Assembly (NCBI GenBank): GCA_030015575.1
Contig: JASDDO010000001.1
Location: 142,495,988 to 142,559,987 of the forward strand
Length of the DNA stretch: 64,000 nucleotides
Origin: Agapanthus africanus
Lineage: Eukaryota > Streptophyta > Magnoliopsida > Asparagales > Amaryllidaceae
Direction of reading: 5' to 3'
Made by a program: the position numbers and the translations under genes
Notes under the pieces: model-generated
The model's input: only the letters and a program-made list of their open reading frames with translations
Database searches by the model: none
What the model was told of the DNA's origin: nothing
Shown: positions 21,606-33,964 of the stretch, in pieces
Numbering within the stretch: position 1 is the first letter of the stretch
How the letters are laid out: every line of letters begins with the position of its first letter

Positions 21606-23012
21606 TGTTCACACCATAATATTGTATTATTATATTCCCCATTCTTATTCGTTTTACAAATAAACAGGTACTTTTGACGCATGTCTGCTACATATTACAG
21701 GATACAGGATCTTGGAGCGAAAACAGTGAAAAAGACAAAAGATGATACAAAAGAAGAACTTTTGACCAACAAGTAGAAGGATCCTAGTCAAGCCTAGACG
21801 TAGAACAATTCACAAAGGTACAAGGCAACGCAAGGTCCAAAACGTCAAAGTGAACGGTTAAAAGACCAATACAAGCTTTTCACTGAAGATCTGGAGAAGA
21901 CCCAGAAGCCAAAAGGAGAAAAGAACTAAAGAAATAGAAAGCCCAAGCAGTATAGAAGCAACCCACCAAATTACAGAGCACAATTCCCTATTTTGGCCGC
22001 GGAACCGCGGCCAAACCCAGGCTGGGACCACGGTTCCGCGGCCATCTGATGCACGTGTCGGTGCAGAAAAATGGTGGCGGTGCGTCGGTGTTTTTGTTGG
22101 GATTTTTAGGGGGTATATCTGTAATATCACGTGTGCGAGCAATTGTAACCCTAATTTTCCTATTTCCTTATAAATATGTAATCAAAAGATTGTAGGAGGG
22201 ATGCCTCTTTTTGATAAATAAAATTCAGATTCTTTTGAAGATTTAAGAGCATCATTTCTGTAAGTTCTTCTTTTAATTTCTGCCTTAGTTTATAATTAAA
22301 TTCTTGCTTTAGATTAATTAATCTTTTGCCTTAGTTAAATCTAGTGTAGAATCTCTTAAACTGCAGTAGGAAATTAATCCAGTAGATTTAAAAATACACA
22401 ATCTTAAAATGATGTTTTTAATAGATCCCTTAATGAGCGAGTAATTTCCTCGCTTGTTAGGGTTAGGAATAAGGGAGGGATTGGGAGATGAAGATCTCTC
22501 ATCTCTTTCGTGCCCAACTATTTTTAATAACTAGAACTTCATGCATGCATCCATGATCTGCTCCTTACGGCACCCTACCCACGAGGTAACGGTGAAACCG
22601 TAGTATAAAGGACCGGACATGCATGTCTTCCATGAAGGTTAGAGCAATTATTAGTAAAGGACGGATAAGGATCTAGAGGAAGAAACTTCGTTTCTTCCCA
22701 ATCATCCTAATCCCCTTTACTAATAATTGCTATAACTTCTAAAAAGATTTAATTTAGGGCATTGAAAGAGATGTGACATTTAATCTTATCAAACTCCACC
22801 TTAAACCTAACCCTAGCAAGTTTCTAATCATCGTACAACTTAGTTTTTAGATTCAATTAAAAGACCAAACAACCATTGGAATTAGCTCGTAAGAACACTT
22901 AGGAAAATTACATATCCCTGTGGACCGACCCGTACTCACCGGCTAGCTGCAAAGCGACGCCGTTCTTGATTGCGGTAAATTATTTTTTATCGATAAAAAT
23001 CTATTTTAATCA
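21606..23012 (+). repeat. 3' LTR of element G, full length
   Basis: This 1407-bp LTR runs from TGTTCACACC to TTTTAATCA. It defines the true LTR ends, since the 5' copy is cut by the window edge. It includes the GC-rich hairpin (21995-22043) and a TATA-like box (22169-22176). The next base belongs to copia element B gag. Confidence 0.95.
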
Positions 23013-26000
23013 TCCCTTCCCTCCACCTTTGCTCAATTTATAGTTAACTTCAACATGCACAACATGGAGAAGGAACTACCTGAACTCCTTAATATGTTAA
23101 GGAGTGCAGAGAGCACACTGAAATCAGTGAAAACTCTCGTTTTGAGTGTTGGGCAATCTTCCACTTCTCGCCCAAAGGCTAAGGCCAAGGGAAAGATAAA
23201 GAAGAAGCCCACCAATCCTAGGGGTGGAGTTAAAAAGGTTAAAGGGAAGGACAAGTCCAAAGCTGGAGAATCGGGGAAAGGGGAATGTTATCACTGCCAC
23301 AAAACAGGACATTGGAAGCGCAACTGCACGGAGTACTTGAATCTCAAGAAGAAGCATGGGGATGCTTCCGCTTCAGGTGTGTTTGTGACAGAAAAATGTT
23401 TTTCAATAAACTATGCTTCCTGGGTATTAGATACCGGTTCAGGTTCTCACATTTGCAATTCTATGCAGGGGCTGAGAAATAGCAAGGTTTTGAAGACAGG
23501 TGACCATACTCTCCGCGTTGGAAATGGTTCCAATGTACATACAGTTGCAGTGGGAGAGTATCGTTTGGGGTTGACGTCTGGGTGTATATTGGTTTTGAAC
23601 CCATGTTATTTTGTGCCTAGTATGCTTTGTAATATAATATCTGTTTCTTTGTTAGACAATGAAAGATATAATTTTGTATTGCAGAACAATGTTATGAACA
23701 TTCACCTGAATCAAATGTTGGTTGGGTATGGTACGATTAATAACGGGATATACGTCCTAAATCAACAAACAGTTTTCAACATACAACACACTAATAAAAG
23801 AAAACTTTCAGAAATAAATGAAACTTTTCTTTGGCACTGTAGACTTGGTCATATTAACGAAACAAGACTAAACAAGTTACACAAAGATGGATATTTAAAC
23901 TCTTTTGAATATAAATCTTATGCGACTTGTCAGTCTTGTATCAAGGGTAAAATGACCAAAACTCCATTTACAGGACACGAAGAAAGAGCTACTGAGCTCT
24001 TAGGGCTCATACATAGTGATGTATGTGGGCCAATGTCTACACAGGCTAGAGGCGGTTTTTCATACTTCATTACATTCACTGATGATTTCTCAAGATTCGG
24101 TCATGTATTTTTATTAAAGCACAAATCCGAAGCTTTCGAGAAATTCACTGAATATAAACAAGACGTAGAAAAACAAACCGGCTTGATCATCAAAATGCTT
24201 CGATTAGATCAAGGTGGGGAGTACCTCAGTACAGAGTTTGCAAACTTCCTAAAAGAGAATGGGATTCTCTCTCAGCTCACTCCTCCTTACACACCACAGC
24301 ACAACGGTGTGTCAGAACGAAGGAATCGGACCCTATTAGATATGGTTCGTTCCATGATGAGTGATGCTGAGTTACCCGTCTCATTTTGGGGGCATGCATT
24401 GGAGACTGCAGTGTTTCTATTGAACAGGGTCTCAACCAAAACCGTGTCTACCATGCCATATGAGATATGGCATGGGAAGAGACCATATCTTAAATGAATT
24501 AAGATTTGGGGTTTTCCAGCCTATGTTAAAAAGCAGAATCCGGACAAACTCAAGACACGGTCGGTCATGTGTAACTTTGTGGGATATCCAAGGAATTCTT
24601 ATGGATATATTTTCTACCACAAGGAGGACCAAAAGGTGTTTGTTTCTCAGGATGCCACATTCTTGGAAAAAGAGTTTTTCACAAATGAAACTGATGGCAA
24701 TGTGGTAGATCTAGAAGAGGTTCTATAGACACAAACTACAAACGACGACTTGGTTGAACCGGCTGTTGCAATAGAAACTGAGGAATCTCGACCACTCCGA
24801 AGGTTTGGTAGTACTTCTTGCCCACCAGAGAGATACTACGGTTTCCTCATTGATGGTGATAGAGAAGACTGCATCATAGAGGATGATGATCCTACCAGTT
24901 TTCAGCAAGCTATCACGAGTGGAGACTCTGTGAAGTGGCTGGATGCCATGAGATCCGAAATGGAGTCTATGTACACCAACAAAGTATGGACTTTGGACGT
25001 TGTACCCCCTGGGGTAAAACCTGTGGGGTGCAAATGGGTCTTTAAAAGAAAGATTGGTGTAGATGGGCAGGTAGAGACCTATAAGGCAAGACTTGTGGCG
25101 AAGGGTTTTCGTCAAAGACCAGGTTTGGACTATGACGAGACTTTTTCTCCCGTAGCCATGCTTAAATCCATTCGGATCCTACTTGCTATTGCTGCTCACT
25201 ACGACTATGAAATCTGGCAGATGGACGTTAAAACGGCATTTCTAATGGAGATTTAGAAGAATGCGTTTATATAGATCAGCCAGAGGGCTTCATTGACAGT
25301 GGGAGCAGCGGGAAAGCATGTAGATTGCTTAAATCCATTTATGGGTTAAAGCAGGCATCACGGAGTTGGAACATCTGTTTCAATGATGTTATCAAAGAGT
25401 TTGATTTCATCAAAAATCCAGATGAACCTTGTGTTTATAAGAAGGCTGTAGGGAGAGCTGTCACATTCCTCGTATTGTACGTGGATGACATTCTTCTGAT
25501 AGGAAATGATATTCATATGCTACAGTCGGTCAAATCTTCTTATAACTAAGGTTATCCATGAAGGACCTGGGTGATGCCACATACATTCTGGGCATAAGGA
25601 TCTATAGGGATAGATCCAAGAGATTATTGGGATTGTCCCAAACCAGGTACATCAACACCATCCTAAAAAGGTTTAGTATGGAAGACTCCAAGCGGGGTTC
25701 CTTACCCGCTTGCCATGGGGTCACTCTCTCTAAGGACTCTTGCCCAAAGACCGATGAAGAGAGTGCTCGCATGAGCATTATACCCTATGCTTCAGTAGTA
25801 GGATCTATAATGTATGCGATGTTATGTACACGTCCAGATGTAGCTTATGCACTTAGTATTGTAAGCAGGTATCAATCCAACCCAGGGGAGAATCACTGGA
25901 TAGCTTTGAAGAACATTCTTAAGTACTTGCGAAGGACTAAAGAATTGTTCTTGGTGTACGGTAATGGAGATCTCCAAATGGAGGCCTTTACCGATTCGAG

Positions 26001-26459
26001 CTTCCAGAGCAATAAGGACGACAGCAAATCTATCTCCGGATTTGTATTTACCCTCAATGGAGGGGCGGTAAGTTGGAAGAGTTCCAAACAGGATACCGTT
26101 GCAGACTCTACGATGGAGGCTGAGTACATTGCTGCAAATGATGCCACCAAGGAAGCCGTCTGGATGAAGAAGTTCGTCTCGGAGCTAGGAGTAGTTCCAA
26201 CCATTATTGATCCAATACCATTGTATTATGAAATGGGGCAATGGCGTTAGCCAAGGAGCCCAGGTCCCATCAACGATCCAGACACATCCTGAGGCGCTTT
26301 CATTTGGTCTGGGAGATTGTAGATCGCCGCGAGATCGAGATTAGGAGAGTAAACACAAAGAATAACGCCGCGGATCCACTCACCAAGGCCCTCCCTCAGC
26401 CGCAGCATGAGCGACTTTTTGAGATGTTGGATATGCGATACGCCAATAACTGGCCTTAG
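23013..26459 (+). pseudogene. Gag-pol of element B, 5' part missing and disrupted
   Basis: Visible parts are the gag end, zinc knuckle CYHCHKTGHWKRNC, protease LDTGSGSHIC, integrase (HSDVCGPM, PYTPQHNGVSERRN), RT (YVDDILLIGND near 25485) and RNase H ([12 protein letters not shown]). Breaks seen against elements C and A are: TGA 24495-24497 (CGA in C), TAG near 24726-24728, a one-base deletion near 25244 (element C has three A's where B has two), a frameshift plus stop near 25535-25550, and a small deletion with a frame change near 26230-26245. Upstream of 24495 the frame is continuous. Loss of the 5' half to the G insertion alone would make it inactive. Confidence 0.92.
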
Positions 26460-26473
26460 TGCAAGTGGGATAT
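26460..26473 (+). promoter_or_regulatory. Polypurine tract of element B
   Basis: TGCAAGTGGGATAT follows the pol stop and touches the LTR. It differs from A and C only in the last bases. Confidence 0.7.
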
Positions 26474-26538
26474 TGTTGGATATATGTATGCCCTAGAGGC
26501 CATTATATGAGTGGATGTATTTATACATGTGTGTGTGC

Positions 26539-26593
<55 letters not shown>

Positions 26594-28595
26594 GTATACA
26601 TTTTTGCTCGACATTATAGTATGCTATCTGGTTCTTCTTTATCTCACATATTGACTTGATCATGTTTTTATTCATTCATACATGTTGATAAAGCCCTGAG
26701 GATATAGGCTTGACTACTGTGATTATGATGGAGATCATACTAGTGGGGCATCTGTGGTTTATAAGCATATCCTGAAAAGTCCCTAGTCGTAGATTTATCG
26801 AAACGGGGCATCGATATACCAGAGTAGACTAGCGTATATGATACTAGACCCACATGATGGGCGATGGATGTTCCCACATTCATCGATGTTTGACATTGAG
26901 ATCGTATACGGGTGCTCAGTGGTGACTCGGTACACTGGACGGACTCACCGAGAACTCCTATATGGAATTATATCTATCGTCGGATAGCAGTTCTCAGGTG
27001 ACACTAGTACAGGTTAGTCTGTAGACCCGAGATCGTCATAGAGTCTTGTGTGTTCTCCCACTGTACTTTGATTACCACCCTACCACAGCTCTACTGAGTC
27101 GTGCAAACAGGTGGCCGTTGGGTACAGTCCCGAGACACACGAAGGCGATGAGCGATAGGAGGGGTTTCGTCTCTCCCGGTATTGGGAGTTGATGCTGTGC
27201 TGTGCTCGATTGGCTATATCAGTAAGTCCTTGGCCAGGGCTGTTGAGATTTACTGATAAGTGTTATCAGTAGTTTCTCGATCTGTTATAGACCACTCATC
27301 GGCACGACTTATTGAGTTATTGGGGTCGACGTTACCATCTCTAGACTTGATATGCAGCATATCTGACGAAGAGACCGGACTGTACGGTAGTGTTGCCGGT
27401 TGGCTCGATGGGAGTTGTGACAGGTTCGCTTGTTTTCTTCTGATCGCTCAATACCCGGGTGGCCGTTACGTTTAGTTGACCGCTTGCGGCTTGAGGGTGC
27501 TTTATATGATCATCATCCACTGCCGGCGTATTGACGAGTCTTAGAATCCCACAATGGTGTTGCCTAGTCCAGGCGAAACGATGTGGTGCGCATATGAAAT
27601 ATGCGCGTGGACCCGGTTAAAATGCGCATATGAGATACCGTATAAATCGGGCGGTTTGCTTTTGGTCGGGTTGTATGTGATATGACCGGTTTGCTAAATC
27701 AAGAGTTGATTTATCATTGACCATTAGTTTCTCACTTTAAACCCTTTCTTATCTTTTTGTTGTATGCATGCATGTATGCATTTATTCTCATTCATGCACA
27801 TATTGATGTGCATGCACACATACATTCATACATAATTCTATCATGGTTGTTGATATAGTGGATGGTGGCAATATAAGACTCACACCATATATATATAAAT
27901 ATATAGATATTATTTATTTGGAAAAGAAAAATGGAAATGGAAATTGTTATCATGGTTTATTATTTTATTCATGCACTAACCCTTTCGTTTGACCATGATT
28001 CATTTTCTATGGTCATTTTTGATCCAAAACAAATATCTAGATATTTTATAACTATGGTTAAGAATGAGAAAGAGAAAATATATATATTTTCATTTCTCAT
28101 TTTTATTCTTATGCTTATCATTATCTTGAGTTTTATAAGCCATCATCTTCTTCCTCCTTTCTCTCTTGCTCTTTAGTTTTCTCAAGTGAGCAAAATAGTC
28201 ATCAAGTTAGGGTTTTGAAGTGAGAAAACAAACCACATCACCATTCTAGACTAGTATTGCCCATTAGTCTAGAGTGTTAGCTTCTACTTCTTCTCTTGAT
28301 CTAGTGGAGCTTCAAGCTTGGACAAAGAGGACTCCTGGTGGATCGTCGTGGACCTAGAGGATCTCAAGTGAACCTTTTTTCCAACTCTCAAGTAGCCAAG
28401 GAGTCTAGCCTAGGGAGCTACAAAGGTTGTACTCTCAAAAACCCTAGCTTTTACTACTTGTGTTATTGTTAAAGTTATGTTACCTTATATTTTCTAGCAT
28501 GATCCTTAAGATAGTTTCTTTAGCACCATTTTTTTTTAAATATGGCATGTGTGTTGCCTCCAAACCCTTGTAGTGGTGCTGTAGGAAACCCTTCA
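26474..28595 (+). repeat. 3' LTR of element B
   Basis: It starts TGTTGGATATATG and ends GAAACCCTTCA, homologous throughout to the LTRs of element C. It contains a (TA)n run at 26546-26591 and a TATATAAATATA box near 27888-27900 at the position homologous to the TATA-like box of C. A block near 27080-27120 matches, in inverse orientation, the most conserved part of the A, S1 and S2 LTRs, showing common descent. Confidence 0.92.
26546..26591. repeat. (TA)n run in the B LTR
   Basis: The same site in the C LTRs has a run of very different length (short at 38961, long at 47346-47401), so it is length-unstable. Confidence 0.93.
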
Positions 28596-29606
28596 GGTTT
28601 AACCACAAGCACGTCAGTGGCACTAGCTGTACGTAACGGCTGCCCAGGTATTGAGCGAAAGGGAGGCCGACGAGCGAACTCATCCTGAAACCCTATTGAG
28701 CCTGACAGTGACAATATCCGTACAGTCTGGTCCGTTCGTCTATGAGTATCGCAAATCGAGCCTAGAGGGATGGTAAATGTCAGACCCCTAAAAGCGGTAT
28801 AATTCGTGTCAGAGTGTAGCCCAGAACACCCTGAGAAACTACTGGAATACCTACCAGTAAATCTCACTTACGTTGGCCAAGGACTTTGTGTAATGGCTCT
28901 CCTAAACACAGTGCGATATCACCCCCAATACCGGGAGAGACGAATCCCCTGCCGATCCGCTCACTGCCTCTATGTGGCTCGGGACTGTACCCAACTAAAA
29001 CCTGTTTGCATGACTCCTTTGAGCCGTGGTAGGGTAGTAGTCAAAGCACAGTGGGAACTCACACGAGACAAATGACGATCTTAGGTCTATAGACTAAGCT
29101 GTACACATGTCACCAAGGAACTACTATCTGACGACAGGTATAATACCAACTAGCATGTTCCCGGCGAGTCCGTCCGGTGTACTCATAACCTAATGAGCAC
29201 CTGTATATATCTTAGGTGAACCAACTGATACCAATGGCTTGTCAGACCGGCCACCGCCCCTCGTCGGGGTCTTGATCCATATACACTAGTCTACCTCGGA
29301 GTATCGATGCCCAGTCTCAAAACTCCCACGACTAGGGACACTTTAAGGATGTGCTTATAGACTATCCAACTCTCACGTTTATGCTCGCCATCATACTGCT
29401 GGTAGTCAAGAAAGAATCTTATGGGCTCTATCAATATGTAATAGTGATCTGTAATGTCACCTGAAGCATGTACATGATGATAAAGACAAACCAGATAACA
29501 TACTATCATCTTGAGTAAGACTGTTCTACCGGTATAGGTCATCTCTCAATCATTGCAATCACGTGCCTGTGATCTAATAATTGACTTGAAGGCACTATAG
29601 CCAACA
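28596..29606 (-). mobile_element. LTR S2 (Angela type), right half
   Basis: It aligns with the right half of solo LTR S1 (about 2720-3719) and, less closely, with the A LTR. It begins abruptly at the end of B and ends GCCAACA, an LTR terminus. B therefore inserted into S2; the left half should lie beyond the window. Whether S2 is a solo LTR or part of an element cannot be told. Confidence 0.85.
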
Positions 29607-30574
29607 GTTTTCGAGTGTCGATACTGGGCACTCAGATTTTATCATAATTTTATGTGTCGTTGTTGGACACACCTATTTGATGATGCATTTATACATGATA
29701 CGCATGGCATGTAGTTACTTTGTGACACGGACATGAGTACTTGATATTACACATGTGCTTATATTATTACCTTTGCTGCTACTCGATATTATCGTGTTAT
29801 TATTATATTGTATTGTATTGTATGACCTAGGAGATAGTCATACATTCGGTTTCTACTCGGTGATGTCTTCTACTCATGAGTTAGCAACTACCCCCATTGT
29901 GCCACAGTTTTTTTGCAGGTTCGACCACACAGGCTCCGTAGCGGTTTCGCTGGCACGCTACTTTCTTCCGGGTGATTGCTTTGGTAGGTGGGGTTCACTT
30001 GCATCGTGACCACCATTGTACTTTTATATTTATTCCGTTGTATCTACTTAAAAGCTCCATAAACCAGACTATGTATATTTATAGACTTAGAAAACGCTAT
30101 TGTGTGTTCTTTCAGACTTAGAGTCACGCTCATGTATTTATTATTATTTCTGGTTTTCTTGATGATGTTTAGTTTCTTGCTTTACTTCTGTGTTTTGATC
30201 CTCGCTTTCGGCGTTGTATATTTATATCTTTGCCTAGTTGTTTCCGCCAATTGGCAGAGAGTTAGCTCCCGCTTAGGGATGCCTATTATTATTACTGTTT
30301 GTATTGTTTTCGGGTTAAAAATTATAAAGAAGGTGCTGGCAAAATTTCAAATGACGAAATATGTTTTCAAAATAGATACAAAATATTGTATTTCCTATGA
30401 TATTACTTATGTTTTAAAGAAAGAACCTGATTTCAGTAAACCTTTATTTCAAACTTCACCTCCACTATTTTCCCTAAAAGGTTTAGATTTCTGGGCTTTT
30501 GGCTTACTTGAATTAAGTCTTATAGACTTCACATGATTCGAGTGCCAGTAACGAGCCTTTTCTGGGTCGTGACA
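29607..30574 (+). mobile_element. LTR tail E of the D family
   Basis: It matches the last kilobase of the D LTRs: the repeated GTGTCG-TTGGACACAC phrases, TATGACCTAGGAG, and the terminal GGGTCGTGACA. It starts where S2 stops, so S2 probably inserted into this LTR. No PBS follows, so it is a solo or 3' LTR rather than a 5' one. Confidence 0.8.
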
Positions 30575-31309
30575 AAAAAACTATAGTCTTTTTTATGTTA
30601 TGCTGATAAACTAAACTTGTTTATGATTTATTGACGTTCTTGAAACTTATTTAGGAAAAGATAATATCACCTATAAACTAATTGGTTTAATGATATATTG
30701 ACGACCTAGAAAACTAATTGTGAAGGTTAGATGGAAGTTTTATCAAGGTAAATTCAACCTAATTGATTTAGGGTAGATTGGGCTATGTCGATAAAACGGG
30801 ATAAACCATTGATTGACAACTTTTATGTTTATTTAGTATAAGGGTAGATCTAACTATTGCTATATTAATTCGAACTTTATATTTAAATTCCTTGCTAGAT
30901 AATTTTGTAGATTGATAGGGTATTGCCATGATCATATAATTTATACTTTCTTCATTTATTGATATTTTATTATGATGAATGTATTCTCTAAGCTTTCTTG
31001 CAATTGTTAGGTAATGAATGTGAATATGGAAATTAGAAAAAAAAATAGATATCTTATAAAACACCATGATTAGTAAAAATAATTCAAAACCTAGGCATTT
31101 TTTATTTATTTAAATCTTCTGTTAGAATTTGCAATTTCATATCTTTATTTTTATGCACTTTTAACTTTTAGTTTAAATCAACTATTTCTTTACTTGTTTT
31201 AGAATTAAGTAAAATCTCAACGCCTCTCTGTGGATCGATCCGTAAAGTATTACAATTGCATAACTGTATACTTGCGGTTTAATTTGAGAGATTAAAAAAA
31301 TCTCCATCA
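30575..31309 (+). repeat. Tail of an unrelated gypsy-type LTR (Z)
   Basis: This AT-rich sequence ends with a CTCTGTGGATCGATCC phrase, a TACTTGCGGT phrase and CTCCATCA. This is the layout of the 3' end of plant Ty3/gypsy LTRs; compare 1250-1343 of element G. No PBS follows; copia gag sequence begins at once. Assignment rests on this resemblance only. Confidence 0.5.
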
Positions 31310-32143
31310 GTAGCAACCATCCTTCTTGAAGTTTTTCTTCTGAACATACAGATTGAAAGTTTTCTTGTTCTTGTTCTTGAAGGTTTTTTTCTTCTTTTTG
31401 AAGGAGGTGAAATCCGGTTTGGAAGAAACTAGATTTACGGATGCCTTCTGCTTAGCAAGCAAACCGTTTTTTGAATGAGTTCGAATTTCATTTTCAATGC
31501 GGATATACCGCTTATAGTTCTCTAAGAAAACCTGTCTTTTCCTTCTATGTATGTCCGTTGAAAACGATATCCATGAAGGAGGAAGTTTGTTGATGATCGC
31601 ACTTACAATGAAAGTATTAACTAATACAATCTTTTCATCTTTTAATTTCACTACAAGTTTTTCGAATTCTTTGACATGAGCGAGCACTTCTTTATCATCT
31701 TCAAATTTAAGGTCGAGGAACTTGTCGATTAGATGAGTTTTAGACAACTTCTCCTCGTCCTTATATTGTTTCTCCAATATGTCTCAAATGTCCTTTGCAG
31801 TAGACTCGCGAGAATAGACGTCGGTAAGGTGATTGGCGGGGCAGTTAAGGAGGCAGCTTATGCTGAAATGGTTATCACGCTTCCATTTCTCTTCGGTTTT
31901 CTCATCCTCATAAGCATCAAAGTTCAGTTCGTCCTCAGAAACGGTATAAAAGATACTTATGAGTTGCATTCCAAATATCGTTTTGCGACGCCAAGTGTTG
32001 AAGTCGTTTCTATCGAAACTCTCGAGTTTCAGACATTCAAGACCCATAGTTCTCGCAGCGTCCATTTCAGATTGTTCGAACTCTGCCTTAAAATTGTTGG
32101 AGTATTTGAGAATATGGACAATAAAATTTAAAATTTTCTGCAA
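31310..32143 (-). pseudogene. Copia gag pseudogene Y
   Basis: Two minus-strand parts in one frame (32143-31784 and 31777-31310) read as a Ty1/copia gag of UBN2 type: LESFDRNDFNTWRRK, LLNCPANHLTDVYSRESTAKDI, then LEKQYKDEEKLSKTHLIDKFLDLKF. A TGA at 31778-31780 replaces the usual Trp. The end is Lys/Asn-rich and lacks a recognisable zinc knuckle, and sequence stops at LTR Z. It is not closely related to elements A-C. Pol is absent. Confidence 0.82.
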
Positions 32144-32738
32144 GGTTACCGCAACGATCTATCGCGATCAAGTCGAGATCTGCTGTGCGTTCGTTAACGC
32201 GGAGTTTAAAGAAGATTCGGTCTACTTCGGTGTAAGGATCACAAAACCGATATACCACAGGAACAACAACTATGAGTTCTGGAGTGCACCAACCAGCAAC
32301 TCGATTCTAGCCGCAATGACGATCCGATGGCACACAGGCAGAGCTCTCCGGTTATGGGCTAATTGAATTTAACAAAAATATTTTGCTATACTTTATGGAG
32401 TTCTGAAACAAGAATATTTGGTAATATTCTATGGAATTCTAAATTGAGATCGGCGAGAATATTTCATAATATTCTCTGTTCTCAATTCAATTAAATTTTT
32501 CTTGATTATGATGGAATTCCTATTCAGATTTATGATTAGAATAGAAGTACAAGTGGTTCTATATTTCTATTCAGTTTTCGAAGAACTACAAAGTAGTTCG
32601 GTTTCAGTCCTCTAAAACTATGGAAATGGTTCTCTGTCTTTTTCGATGAACTATGAAAATAGTTCTATGTTACTCTTCTAAGAACTATAAAGATAATTTA
32701 GCCTCTTTTCATTTCTGTAACTTTGGCTCCATGCTCTA

Positions 32739-32808
<70 letters not shown>

Positions 32809-33251
32809 CAGACCCAGCATAAAGGCCTCATCAGTTATAACTCTTTGTAACTGATGGCCAGCTCAACAGTCTTCACTCAATCAGTCCAAACCTTCCAGAG
32901 TAGCCTAACAGCCACAATATCCCGATGAGGCGGTCACGCAACCACTCGAACTAAACGGCCTACTAGGCCACGAGCAATAACGACGTGCTAAGTGCAAAGT
33001 GATATGCGCTCAATGCGCCTCAGCCCAATCCACAGCCCGGCCCCGCCCCGAACCCAAGGCCTCAGCCTCAGCCACTAGTATCACTTATAAGTAAGTAATT
33101 GATCGATTAATTAAACCTCTTGTGTGGCAAAACATTTCCAAACCAACTGGGCTACTAAAGTCTTTTGCTATTATTCAAAATAAATAGCATATAACATATG
33201 GTTTGAAACTTCACTCATTGTTTTTACAGAAAACACCCACAAGGTCCAACA
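32144..33251 (-). repeat. Probable leader and 5' LTR of copia Y
   Basis: On the minus strand this begins at 33251 with TGTTGGACCTTGTGGG, a common start for plant copia LTRs, and leads to the gag of Y. The inner LTR boundary and PBS could not be placed. It includes a (TA)n(GA)n tract. Confidence 0.45.
32743..32804. repeat. (TA)n-(GA)n microsatellite
   Basis: About 27 bp of alternating TA is followed directly by about 36 bp of AG repeats. Confidence 0.95.
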
Positions 33252-33275
33252 TTAATAACGAAGAAGGATGAAGCG

Positions 33276-33540
33276 AGAAGCTTGAAAGAAATCCTATCTA
33301 TGACTTTGATCAATTGTTCAGTTAAGATTGTGACGAAGTTGATGGCGAATAGACTGAAGGAGGTTGCCGATATGATCAAAGATGAAAATCAGACGGGGGT
33401 TATTGGTGGCAGATATATGTTGGACGGTACTGTGACAAAACAAAAAGAAGTGATGCAATATCATAAGTAAAGAAAATTGGGAGGATATATGAGGTTAGAT
33501 TTTGAGAAAAATTATGATAAGATTGAATAGGCTTCCATAG
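33276..33540 (+). pseudogene. LINE (L1-type) reverse transcriptase fragment
   Basis: The frame shows LINCSVKIVTKLMANRLKE, DENQTGVIGGRYMLDG and RLDFEKNYDKIE, which are the motifs of the fingers and first catalytic Asp region of plant L1 RT (family pattern KILANRL, QTGFI-GR, LDFEKAYD). TAA after MQYHK and TAG after DKIE interrupt it. Endonuclease and later RT motifs are absent. It is a short dead fragment next to the Y LTR. Confidence 0.75.
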
Positions 33541-33964
33541 AAGAGATTGGAGGTAAAAACCTGATGCAGTTGATGGAAAAATATTTAGGATTAACATCTA
33601 GGCCAGGAAAGTTGAAAATAATAGACCGGATGTAGTTGATAGATAAGATTCAGAAAAGATTGGAGGTTGAAACCTGATGCAAGCTAGATTTGTATCCTAG
33701 ACCTTCGCCTCAAGCTCAATTACAAAAAGATTTACCACTTGACTACAAGGTCACTCACATATTATTGGATGAATTGATAATTTGGATTTTTGTTGTCATG
33801 CATGTGAACAGTTTTTCCAGTTAGAATGTAACTGAAATTTCTGAATGTAATTCCTACAATAAATAGAAATTTTTGAAAACATAATGATAAAGTCTCTTTT
33901 ATCTCTATCCTCGCTTGTATACAGAATATCTACATTATATAGTTCCTATTTATTTCTATAGGCC
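33541..33964. other. Unassigned AT-rich stretch
   Basis: No coding frame or clear repeat boundary is seen. The part near 33820-33950 has the look of a copia LTR end but no matching partner in the window. Confidence 0.4.

Larger units (their letters stand above)
1..23012 (+). mobile_element. Athila-like Ty3/gypsy retrotransposon G, with nested insertions
   Basis: The order is 5' LTR, tRNA-Asp PBS, gag, protease, RT, RNase H, integrase, long 3' non-coding region, polypurine tract and 3' LTR. RT-before-integrase order and the gag and RT motifs place it in Ty3/gypsy; the PBS and the DLGAS-type protease fit the Athila lineage. Position 1 corresponds to base 64 of the LTR, so 63 bp lie outside the window. 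The two LTRs differ at about 32 sites over 1343 bp by eye (about 2.4%). It contains solo LTR S1 and element A. It is inserted in the gag gene of copia element B, whose sequence resumes at 23013; the expected target duplication TCCCT (23013-23017) cannot be checked on the left. No env-like frame is visible. The coding region is broken by stops and frameshifts, so it is defective. Confidence 0.93.
23013..28595 (+). mobile_element. Angela-like copia element B, right part only
   Basis: Sequence resumes in mid-gag exactly at the end of the G LTR and aligns with 43845 onward of element C, so G split B. The first half and 5' LTR of B must lie left of the window. The right part has gag remainder, protease, integrase, RT, RNase H, polypurine tract and a 2122-bp 3' LTR. 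B ends at 28595 inside LTR S2; GGTTT (28596-28600) is the expected target duplication, unchecked on the left. Confidence 0.9.

Noticed and set aside
26365-26372. CCGCGG in RNase H of B and C as further copies of the GC-rich motif
   Set aside because: Only the six-base core is present within conserved coding sequence; no paired 14-mer.
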